The position numbers were made by a program, and so were the translations under genes. Under the pieces are notes generated by a model. The model was not told the DNA's origin, made no database searches, and saw only the letters and a program-made list of their open reading frames with translations. From Gemmatimonadota bacterium (GTDB taxonomy: Bacteria > Gemmatimonadota > Gemmatimonadetes > Gemmatimonadales > Gemmatimonadaceae), in contig PLMM01000330.1 of NCBI GenBank assembly GCA_003142495.1, positions 1 through 5,159 of the forward strand: a stretch of DNA of 5,159 bases, given 5' to 3'. Shown here piece after piece: positions 1 to 5,159 of this stretch (position 1 is the first letter of the stretch; the number at the start of each line of letters is the position of its first letter).

Positions 1-293
1 GAAGCTCGACTCTCCCAAGGCGCAGATCATGGCGCTCGTCGTCGACGGCATCCTCACGCAGAAGCTGCCGTGGGGGCTCATCCTCATCGGCGCCTTCCTC
101 GCGATCGCGATGGAGATCCTCGGCATTCCCTCGCTCCCCGTCGCCGTCGGCGACGGGGAGCGAGGGAATGCCGAGGATCTCCATCGCGATCGCGAGGAAG
201 GCGCCGATGAGGATGAGCCCCCACGGCAGCTTCTGCGTGAGGATGCCGTCGACGACGAGCGCCATGATCTGCGCCTTGGGAGAGTCGAGCTTC
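1..293. repeat. Perfect 146-nt inverted repeat at window edge (foldback)
   Basis: Every base p from 1 to 146 is complementary to base 294-p, with base 147 (T) as the only spacer; I compared the two arms in full and found no mismatch. The right arm (148-293) continues the minus-strand OPT transporter frame with family-typical residues ([29 protein letters not shown]). The left arm repeats the same coding sequence on the plus strand and adds nothing new. Because the symmetry runs to base 1, the arm may be longer than seen. Perfect identity, a 1-nt spacer and its place at the sequence end are inferred to mean a foldback chimera or contig-end assembly artefact. A genuine recent inverted duplication is the alternative. 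Confidence 0.97.
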
Positions 294-2017
294 TCCACCG
301 TGCGTCCGCTCACGTCCTTCGGGTAGCGTCCCGCAATACCGGGATCCACGAGATAGTGAATCGAGTGCTGCGCATCAACGAGATATTTGCCGGCAGGCGC
401 GCCGCCCGTCACTTCGTAGAGATGCCCAACCTGATACGACACGCCGGCCACCGTCTCGCTATCGCCGGCATCGATGATCGAGACGACGACACCCGGATAG
501 CTCTTCTCGACGATCGTGCGATGCGCCGTGTTGAGCAGCGCGATCATGCCGCCGATGAGCAGCGCGGATGTCGTTACGCCGAAGAGCAGGCCGATCTGCT
601 GACGCGCGGGCGTCGCCCCCACGATGTAGCCCGTTTTCAAGTCCTGCGACGTCGCGCCCGCCACGGCGGCAGCGACGCACACGACGCCACCGATCGTGAG
701 CGCGAGCACACGATGTTCGGTACCCGTCCAGCCGATCGCGAGAAAGATCAGCGCCGTGAGCAGCACGGTGGCGACTGTCATCCCGGAGATCGGATTCGAC
801 GACGCGCCGATCTGCCCGGTGATGCGGCTCGACACAGTGACGAAGAGGAAGGCGAAGCCGACCGCGAGCAGCGCGGCGAGGAGATTGATCCCGATCTGCG
901 GAAGCGCGATCATCGCGATTGCGCACACCACGACGCCCACGAGCACGACCATGATAGGGAGATCGCGATCCGTGCGCGCGCGCGCCGCGCCGCCGGCGCG
1001 ATCCTCGCCCGAGCGACGGAAGCCACCAACCAACGCGGACATGATCGTCGGCAGCGAGCGCAGAAGGCTGATCAAGCCGGCTGCAGTGACCGCACCGGCG
1101 CCGATGTAGTAGACGTAGTTCGCGCGCACCGCGGTCGCGTCCATTCCGCCAATGAGCGAAGTGCCCGGCGGGATGACGTCGGTGAGGCCCGCGCCGAAGA
1201 GCTTGATCGTGGGAATCAGCACGAAGTACGAGAGGCATCCGCCCGCGAACAAAAAGCCCGCGATGCGCGGCCCGATGATGTAGCCGACGCCGGTGAGCTC
1301 CGGACTGATCTCTGCGCGAATCTCGCCGAACAGCTCTATCTTCCCGTTCGGAGCGAGGCGCTGAAAGACGTAGCGCGGAACCTCCTGCCAGAGATGCAGC
1401 CCGCTGACGAGAAGCTTGTAGAGCGCCGCGAGCCCGAAGCCGAGGAATACCGTGCGCGCCTGCACGCCGCGCTCCTCACCCACGATCAGCACCTCGGCCG
1501 CCGCCGTTCCCTCGGGATACTTGAGCGTCTTGCGCTCCTTCACGATCAGCGCGTTGCGCAGCGGGATCATGAGGAAGACGCCGAGCAGTCCACCGACCAC
1601 CGCCACCGCGGCGACCTTCGTCCAGGGCAGGTTGTAGCCGAGCAGCAGTAGCGCTGGGAGGGTGAAGACGATGCCCGCGGCCACCGACTCGCCGGCGGAG
1701 CCCGTCGTCTGCACCATGTTGTTCTGCAGGATCGTTGCGGGCTTCGCGCCGAAGGTCAGCGCGATGTATCGGAAGATCGTGATCGAGAGAACGGAGATCG
1801 GAATCGATGCACTGACCGTCAGCCCGACCTTGAGGGCGATTTAGACGCTCGAGAGCGCGAAGACGAGTCCGAGCACGATGCCGAGCAGGATCGCGCCGAC
1901 CGTGAGCTCGGGAAGATCCTTGCTCGACGCGACGTAGGGAACGTGCTCATCGAAGTCGGCGGAGATCGGGATCTGGTCTGCCTCCGCATTGAGCGGCGGC
2001 TGGGTGGGAATCGACAT
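148..2017 (-). pseudogene. OPT-family oligopeptide transporter, interrupted by a stop and truncated at the C-terminus
   Basis: Multi-pass inner-membrane transporter of the OPT (oligopeptide transporter / YSL-like) superfamily, bacterial type. Relatives move oligopeptides or metal chelates, probably proton-coupled; the substrate here is unknown. The ATG at 2017 is preceded by GAGGAG (2021-2026, tight 3-nt gap). Residues 39-58 begin the first membrane segment, then codon 59 is TAA (1843-1841). The same frame continues open with family-like sequence: IALKVGLTVSASIP just after the stop, NNMVQTTGSAGES near residues 99-111, [15 protein letters not shown] near 236-250, [13 protein letters not shown] near 293, NPISGMT near 408, and SPKAQIM...LPWGL...GIPSLPVAV near 578-623. 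Many hydrophobic helices lie between these. About 623 codons precede the palindrome centre at 147, where genuine sequence ends; a last membrane portion normally follows. The stop codon could be a sequencing error, so an intact gene in the organism remains possible. Identification is firm; pseudogene status is not. Confidence 0.85.
1841..1843 (-). other. In-frame ochre (TAA) stop at codon 59 of the OPT gene
   Basis: The minus strand reads GTC TAA ATC GCC CTC AAG, i.e. V-stop-I-A-L-K. Coding similarity to OPT proteins is in the same frame on both sides, so this is a substitution-type nonsense codon, not a frameshift. From general knowledge of the family, an aromatic residue such as Tyr is usual just before this segment; TAC or TAT to TAA needs one base change. 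No ATG follows in frame until codon 101, after the first membrane segment, so reinitiation would lose the N-terminal helix. Confidence 0.9.
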
Positions 2018-2020
2018 GTG

Positions 2021-2026
2021 CTCCTC
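2021..2026 (-). promoter_or_regulatory. Ribosome binding site of the OPT gene
   Basis: The minus strand carries GAGGAG, three bases (CAC) before the ATG at 2017. The upstream in-frame TTG at 2044 has no purine-rich Shine-Dalgarno match ahead of it, so the ATG at 2017 is preferred. The gap is shorter than the usual 5-9 nt. Confidence 0.5.
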
Positions 2027-2076
2027 GTCGTATGACGGGGGCAATATGGCCGAGCGACATCGGCCCGGGGAAGAGA

Positions 2077-3000
2077 CTATCCGTTGCCGAGAAGTGGGTT
2101 CCGGCCCCGCTCTGGTTGATTCCGCGTCGCACAGCCAACCATGAAGTCGCCGTGAGCGGTAAGTCGATTCGCGCCAAAGGCCAAGATCTCGATTGCCGTG
2201 GCCGCCATTGCTTTGGGCGATGTGAGATCCACGCGTGGCTTGGCCGCGGTCGTCTGGAATTGCGTGAGCGAAAGACCGGAGCCTTCGATGAGGCGCCGAA
2301 AGCTACTCCGCACGAACCCTTGCAAGTGATACGGAGGCTCCTTGATCACCTCCTGCGATTGTTGTCGAAACCGTCCGAACGTTCGGAAAATGGAATCCTT
2401 CCATGATTGCTCGAGCGGACCGCGCACGAGAAAAACTCCCCCAGCAGCAAGCAATCGTGCGACGCGAGCAACAAACTCACGCGGATCGCGCACATGCTCG
2501 AGCACATCTTGTGCGACAATGACGTCGAATGATGCGACGTCCAACTCCGTGGCTTCGAAGCTACCGGTTATCATATGGAGACCGAGTGCACTTCTTCCCC
2601 ACTCCGCCATTGTTTCATTCAGCTCAATGCCGGTCACCGAGTAGCCTGCTGATCGCGCCTCGTCGAGAAAGAATCCGCCAGCGGCACCGATTTCGAGAAG
2701 CCTGCGCCCTGTCGCCGGCAGTAGCGTCAGTGCTGATCTCGCCTCACGCCGGAGCTTCTGCTCGTTGCTCAGATATCCCCCTTTCCAATAGCCGCATACC
2801 CACGCGCCGCCTTCCTCGAAATACTCGTCGGCGTACATGCGCGAGATCTCGTCATCGGTCGGCATCGGATCGGTATACCGATGTCCGCACTCGTCGCAGT
2901 GCACTAGTTGCCAGCGAGTGTCGTTCCATTCGTGATGAGAGGGGAAGGCACGTGATCGAGTGGACGCGCAAATTGGGCACTGAGACTGCGGCACAGGCAT
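2077..3000 (-). CDS. Class I SAM-dependent methyltransferase with N-terminal zinc-binding motif (Methyltransf_23-like)
   Basis: Predicted cytoplasmic methyltransferase of 307 residues. CPIC (C8, C11) and CDEC (C35, C38) form a Cys4 zinc-ribbon-like motif. The Rossmann domain follows: the SAM-binding loop LLEIGAAGGFF (101-111), an acidic strand-2 end GIE (E126) expected to contact the SAM ribose, and DVIVAQDVLEHVRDP (159-173) as the motif IV/post-IV region. YHLQGFVRSSFRRLIEGSGL (224-243) is typical of the C-terminal part of Methyltransf_23 proteins, many of which sit in surface-glycan or natural-product clusters. The acceptor is unknown and no glycan genes are visible here. The ATG at 3000 is the first possible start, because TAA lies in frame nine bases upstream (3009-3007); no good Shine-Dalgarno precedes it. 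G+C is visibly low for the window (2341-2400 has 29/60 G+C, against 44/60 at 3361-3420), hinting at horizontal acquisition. The stop is TAG, 59 bp before the OPT start. Confidence 0.9.
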   Translation of the reverse strand: MPVPQSQCPICASTRSRAFPSHHEWNDTRWQLVHCDECGHRYTDPMPTDDEISRMYADEYFEEGGAWVCGYWKGGYLSNEQKLRREARSALTLLPATGRRLLEIGAAGGFFLDEARSAGYSVTGIELNETMAEWGRSALGLHMITGSFEATELDVASFDVIVAQDVLEHVRDPREFVARVARLLAAGGVFLVRGPLEQSWKDSIFRTFGRFRQQSQEVIKEPPYHLQGFVRSSFRRLIEGSGLSLTQFQTTAAKPRVDLTSPKAMAATAIEILAFGANRLTAHGDFMVGCATRNQPERGRNPLLGNG

Positions 3001-3055
3001 TCTTGTTTACCGTCTCTGGACACTACTGTCGATCGGCTCTTGCGTGTAGCGAATG

Positions 3056-3085
3056 ATCTTAGCCGCCACCCCAAGTTCGCGCCAA
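3056..3085 (-). promoter_or_regulatory. Possible sigma70-type promoter for the methyltransferase gene
   Basis: In the 96-bp gap between the DUF4349 and methyltransferase genes, the minus strand reads TTGGCG (3085-3080), 18 bases, then TAAGAT (3061-3056). The -10 matches consensus at four of six positions; the -35 matches mainly at its TTG. Transcription would start about 48 nt before the ATG at 3000. Short, imperfect matches occur often by chance, so this is tentative. If real, the methyltransferase would be transcribed separately from DUF4349. Confidence 0.25.
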
Positions 3086-3096
3086 TGGGGCATTCG

Positions 3097-4047
3097 TCAG
3101 TTCTCCTTCACCTCGCCTGAGTTGCGCCCGGCCCGGCGCGCCCGCCACACCAGCCACCCGATCACCGCGACGATCGCCGCGAGCGGGAGCAGCACGCCCA
3201 TCGCCGCGATGAGGCTCGCTACGAAACCAATGAAGTTGCGCCACGCCTGGCGGAAGGCATCGGCCAGCACGCCGAAGCTGCCCGTGCCCGCGACGACCGG
3301 CGCCTTCTCGTGCACGGTCACCGAGAGCGTGCTCATCGCCGCGCGGGTGCGCAGATAGCGCATCCGTCCTTCCTGGCGCTCGATGTCCTCGCGCACGCGC
3401 GCGAGCTCGCGCTCCACCGCGAGCACATCAGAGAGCTTTCCGGTGCGCGTGCCGAGGATGTCGATGAGGCGCTGCTCGAGCTTGTGCCCGTTCTCCGCGC
3501 GCGCCGCGACGTCCACGAACTCTTCGCCCACATCTTCTGCGATCACGCTCACCGATTCGAGCGAGCCGATCGGCTCAAGTCCGTTGATCGCGTCGTCGAA
3601 GCGCGTCGCGGGAATCTTGATCTCGAGCGTCGCCGTGTGCATCTGCTCGTTCCCCGAGGAGATCGAGCTGTTGGCGACGAAGCCGCCGACGTGCGTGGCC
3701 AGTGCACGCACCGCGCGGATGCCGCGCTCCAGCGAGTCGACCTGCACACTCGCCTGGCCCGTGCGAATGATCATCGAGCTGATCACCGAATCGCTCACTG
3801 CGGAGCGCGAGCTCGGCATCCCCGGCGCCGCTGATGCATCGAACACCGCGGGCGCGGGTGCCTCCGCCAACGCCATGCTCCCCGATGCGCCCACGGTCTT
3901 CGACATGAGCGCTGGCGCATCGTTGTTCTGGCGCGCCACCGATCGCGACACTTCATCGCGCGCCTTACTTTTGGCGGGGCGCGCGGCGTCATGGCCGCAG
4001 GCAGTGATCAGCGCAGCAACGCACAGCAGGTGGGGGGCACTCCGCAT
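3097..4047 (-). CDS. DUF4349 domain-containing putative lipoprotein
   Basis: A 316-residue cell-envelope protein of unknown function. The N-terminus is a lipoprotein signal: a short hydrophobic run ending in lipobox ITAC with acylated Cys17. A low-complexity Ala/Ser/Pro linker follows (about 18-85). The DUF4349 domain spans about 90-302: SMIIRTGQASVQVDSLERG (91-109), HVGGFVANSSISS (119-131), ATLEIKIPATRFDDAI (139-154), EDVGEEFVDVAAR (171-183), then a charged, probably coiled-coil stretch with VERELARVREDIERQEGRMRY (211-231, inclusive) and a beta segment MSTLSVTVHEK. A single transmembrane helix lies at about 274-301, followed by a basic tail (WRARRAGR), so both ends may be membrane-anchored. 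Order, length and the C-terminal helix match the family. The start at 4047 is backed by the signal peptide and GAGGA four bases upstream. It diverges from the M61 gene across 138 bp. No biochemical role is established for the family that I can state. Confidence 0.9.
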   Translation of the reverse strand: MRSAPHLLCVAALITACGHDAARPAKSKARDEVSRSVARQNNDAPALMSKTVGASGSMALAEAPAPAVFDASAAPGMPSSRSAVSDSVISSMIIRTGQASVQVDSLERGIRAVRALATHVGGFVANSSISSGNEQMHTATLEIKIPATRFDDAINGLEPIGSLESVSVIAEDVGEEFVDVAARAENGHKLEQRLIDILGTRTGKLSDVLAVERELARVREDIERQEGRMRYLRTRAAMSTLSVTVHEKAPVVAGTGSFGVLADAFRQAWRNFIGFVASLIAAMGVLLPLAAIVAVIGWLVWRARRAGRNSGEVKEN

Positions 4048-4051
4048 ATCG

Positions 4052-4056
4052 TCCTC
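4052..4056 (-). promoter_or_regulatory. Ribosome binding site of the DUF4349 gene
   Basis: The minus strand reads GAGGA, then CGAT, then ATG at 4047. With the lipoprotein signal peptide starting right there, this fixes the start codon. The 4-nt spacing is slightly short. Confidence 0.5.
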
Positions 4057-4105
4057 GATGTGAGCGGCGAGCCGTCATGGCCCGCACACACATGGGACGT
4101 CGGCC

Positions 4106-4132
4106 GGCGGCGGAGTTGCACACGCCGCCGCC
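4106..4132. repeat. GC-rich inverted repeat (8-bp arms, 11-nt loop) in the divergent intergenic region
   Basis: GGCGGCGG (4106-4113) pairs with CCGCCGCC (4125-4132) around an 11-nt loop. There is no T-run on either side in either direction, so it does not look like an intrinsic terminator. It could form a stem in the 5' leader of either divergent transcript. G/C-only repeats of this size are not rare in DNA this GC-rich. Confidence 0.4.
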
Positions 4133-4139
4133 CCGAAGA

Positions 4140-4166
4140 TCGGTCAACTGCTGTTAGCTTGACCGA
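4140..4166. promoter_or_regulatory. Candidate operator: TCGGTCAA-N11-TTGACCGA inverted repeat
   Basis: Perfect 8-bp arms (4140-4147 and 4159-4166) are separated by 11 nt, centred at 4153. Arm centres are 19 bp apart, close to two helical turns, the geometry expected of a dimeric helix-turn-helix regulator site. It lies between the divergent DUF4349 and M61 genes, 20 bp from the M61 ATG and 93 bp from the DUF4349 ATG. TTGACC in each arm also resembles a -35 element, but I could not find a convincing matching -10 at a position that would serve either start codon. An RNA hairpin in the M61 leader is the alternative. The regulator is unknown. Confidence 0.4.
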
Positions 4167-4176
4167 ACTCCAACCC

Positions 4177-4190
4177 CGCATTCGAATGCG
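4177..4190. promoter_or_regulatory. 14-bp perfect palindrome covering the M61 start codon
   Basis: CGCATTCGAATGCG is its own reverse complement, and its second half contains the proposed ATG (4186-4188). Its centre is about 30 bp from the centre of the TCGGTCAA repeat, close to three helical turns. It could be a second operator, or a small hairpin occluding the start codon, or simple chance. No Shine-Dalgarno sequence is present in its place. Confidence 0.35.
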
Positions 4191-5159
4191 TCATCCGCTC
4201 AGACGGACTCTGCTGTCAGCAGGTTTTTGCTCGATGCTCACCGCCTCCATGGGGGCCCAAGCCGGCGGATCGCCCGGTGCCGCCATCTCCGCTCCGATTG
4301 CCGGCGTCGACTACCACATCGCGATCGACAGCGCCGACGCCGCACAGCGCCGGATCAGGGTCGCGATGACGTTCACCGTCGCCTCCGCGGACCCCGTGCT
4401 CCTGGCCATCCCCGCGTGGACGCCGGGCGCGTACGAGCTGAGCTACTGGGCGAAGTACGTCTCGGCGTTCGCCGCCACGAGCGGCGGCAAGGCGCTCTCG
4501 TGGGACAAGCTCGACTACCAGACGTGGCGCGTGCGCCCGACGGGTGCAGGCGCGGTCTCGATCTCCTTCGAGTATCGCAACGACTCGCTCGACAATTCGA
4601 ATTCGTGGAGTCAGCCGAACTTCGCGCTGCTCAACGGCGCGAATCTCTTTCCATATCCCGCCGGCCGCCCATTCGACTTCGCGAGCACGGTGGAGCTCAG
4701 CGTCCCCGCCGGATGGCGCGTCGCCACGGGCATGACGCCGAGCGCGCGCAACAGCTTCACGGCGCCGAACTATCACGACCTGGTCGACATGCCGATCGTC
4801 GCCGGCCGCTTCGACTTCGACAGCGCGCGCGTTGGCGACGGGTGGCTGCGTTTCGCGAGCTATCCTGCCTCCGTCGAGACGGCGCCCCGCCGCGCGGCGA
4901 CGCTCTCCGATCTCGCGAAGATCATCGGCGTCGAGTCCGCGGTGTTCGGCGAAACGCCGTGGAAGACGTACACCGTCATGCAGATCGCCGACTCGGCGTT
5001 CGGCGCGATAGTCGGGCTCGAGCATCAGAACTCGCACGTCGATCTCACGAGCGTCTTCGCGATCGGAAGCCCCGTGCTCACGTCCGTGTACGCGCACGAG
5101 ATCTTTCACGCCTGGAACGTGAAGCGCCTTCGCCCTGCGGAGATGTGGCCGTACCAGTA
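4186..5159 (+). CDS. M61 family (glycyl aminopeptidase-like) metallopeptidase, secreted, 3'-truncated by the window
   Basis: Exported zinc metallopeptidase of MEROPS family M61; characterised members are aminopeptidases that prefer N-terminal Gly/Ala. 324 complete codons are present, about half of the usual ~600. Residues 1-26 are a Sec signal peptide (basic RHPLRR, hydrophobic core, cleavage after AQA), so it acts in the periplasm or outside. Residues ~40-210 are the beta-rich M61 N-terminal domain (LAIPAWTPGAYEL at 73-85, ALLNGANLFPYP at 147-158). The catalytic domain follows, with GLEHQNSH (277-284) and the gluzincin site HEIFH at 304-308 (5095-5109), where H304 and H308 bind zinc and E305 is the base, then AWNVKRLRP (309-317). 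The third zinc ligand and the usual C-terminal PDZ domain lie beyond the window. The ATG at 4186 is chosen from the signal peptide; no Shine-Dalgarno is visible. An in-frame TTG at 4159 is a weaker alternative. The gene diverges from DUF4349. Confidence 0.92.
   Translation, partial: MRHPLRRTLLSAGFCSMLTASMGAQAGGSPGAAISAPIAGVDYHIAIDSADAAQRRIRVAMTFTVASADPVLLAIPAWTPGAYELSYWAKYVSAFAATSGGKALSWDKLDYQTWRVRPTGAGAVSISFEYRNDSLDNSNSWSQPNFALLNGANLFPYPAGRPFDFASTVELSVPAGWRVATGMTPSARNSFTAPNYHDLVDMPIVAGRFDFDSARVGDGWLRFASYPASVETAPRRAATLSDLAKIIGVESAVFGETPWKTYTVMQIADSAFGAIVGLEHQNSHVDLTSVFAIGSPVLTSVYAHEIFHAWNVKRLRPAEMWPYQ

Noticed and set aside
459..1238. 259-codon minus-strand open frame inside the OPT region
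   Set aside because: It is in a different frame from the OPT coding sequence, has Arg/His-rich shadow composition, and shows no recognisable domain.
29..1651. 540-codon plus-strand open frame beginning [12 protein letters not shown]
   Set aside because: It starts in the mirrored left arm, so its first ~40 residues are a genuine OPT fragment. After the palindrome centre it runs antisense to the OPT gene and becomes an Arg/Asp/Glu/His-rich, low-complexity shadow. It is a chimera created by the foldback and GC bias.
1841..1843. Programmed recoding or readthrough at the OPT stop codon
   Set aside because: TAA is the least readthrough-prone stop, no recoding structure is evident downstream, and mutation or sequencing error explains it more simply.
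2048..2065. GGCCGA-N6-TCGGCC inverted repeat between methyltransferase and OPT as a terminator
   Set aside because: The stem is only 6 bp and on the minus strand is followed by ATATTGCCCCC, not a T-run. It gives no real support for an intrinsic terminator.
2375..2386. 12-bp palindrome CCGAACGTTCGG
   Set aside because: It lies within methyltransferase codons with no regulatory context; a palindrome of this size inside coding DNA is most likely chance.
2032..3056. Plus-strand open frames opposite the methyltransferase
   Set aside because: They overlap a coherent methyltransferase with intact motifs and show no domain of their own.
4159..4187. TTGACC-N17-TCGAAT as a sigma70 promoter for the M61 gene
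   Set aside because: The -10 would overlap the ATG at 4186 and transcription would begin after it. The next in-frame ATGs (4234, 4249) would remove most of the signal peptide.
4216..5109. 297-codon minus-strand open frame opposite the M61 gene
   Set aside because: It is antisense to a clearly recognisable M61 peptidase and has the Arg/Asp-rich composition of a GC-driven shadow frame.

Overview
High-GC bacterial DNA, roughly 65% G+C by eye. The gene content is an OPT-family transporter, a DUF4349 lipoprotein and a secreted M61 peptidase. This resembles environmental Gram-negative phyla such as Gemmatimonadota or Acidobacteriota. That assignment is an inference from style; nothing in the window fixes the taxon.

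Layout. Positions 1-293 form a perfect inverted repeat with 146-nt arms and a single central base at 147. It reaches the first base of the window. The right arm is genuine transporter coding sequence, and the left arm is its mirror copy, most probably a foldback (chimeric or assembly) end. From 148 to 2017 on the minus strand lies an OPT-type transporter, broken twice: an in-frame TAA at codon 59 (1841-1843), and loss of its C-terminus at the palindrome centre. Upstream on the same strand are a class I SAM-dependent methyltransferase with an N-terminal Cys4 zinc-binding motif (2077-3000) and a DUF4349 lipoprotein (3097-4047). A 138-bp divergent intergenic region (4048-4185) then holds three inverted repeats. 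The last of these covers the start codon of a plus-strand, signal-peptide-bearing M61 aminopeptidase (4186 to the window end, truncated just after its HExxH zinc site).

How the genes fit together. DUF4349, methyltransferase and OPT are co-oriented with gaps of 96 and 59 bp, so they could be co-transcribed. They share no obvious pathway, and the methyltransferase has visibly lower G+C than its neighbours. A loose link between OPT (peptide or metal-chelate uptake) and M61 (periplasmic peptide cleavage) is conceivable, but only proximity supports it.

I found no RNA gene, CRISPR array, insertion sequence or convincing new system. The items most worth a second look are the terminal palindrome, the nonsense codon in the transporter, and the clustered inverted repeats ahead of the peptidase gene. 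Outside the left arm of the palindrome, no stretch over 300 bases lacks a gene.
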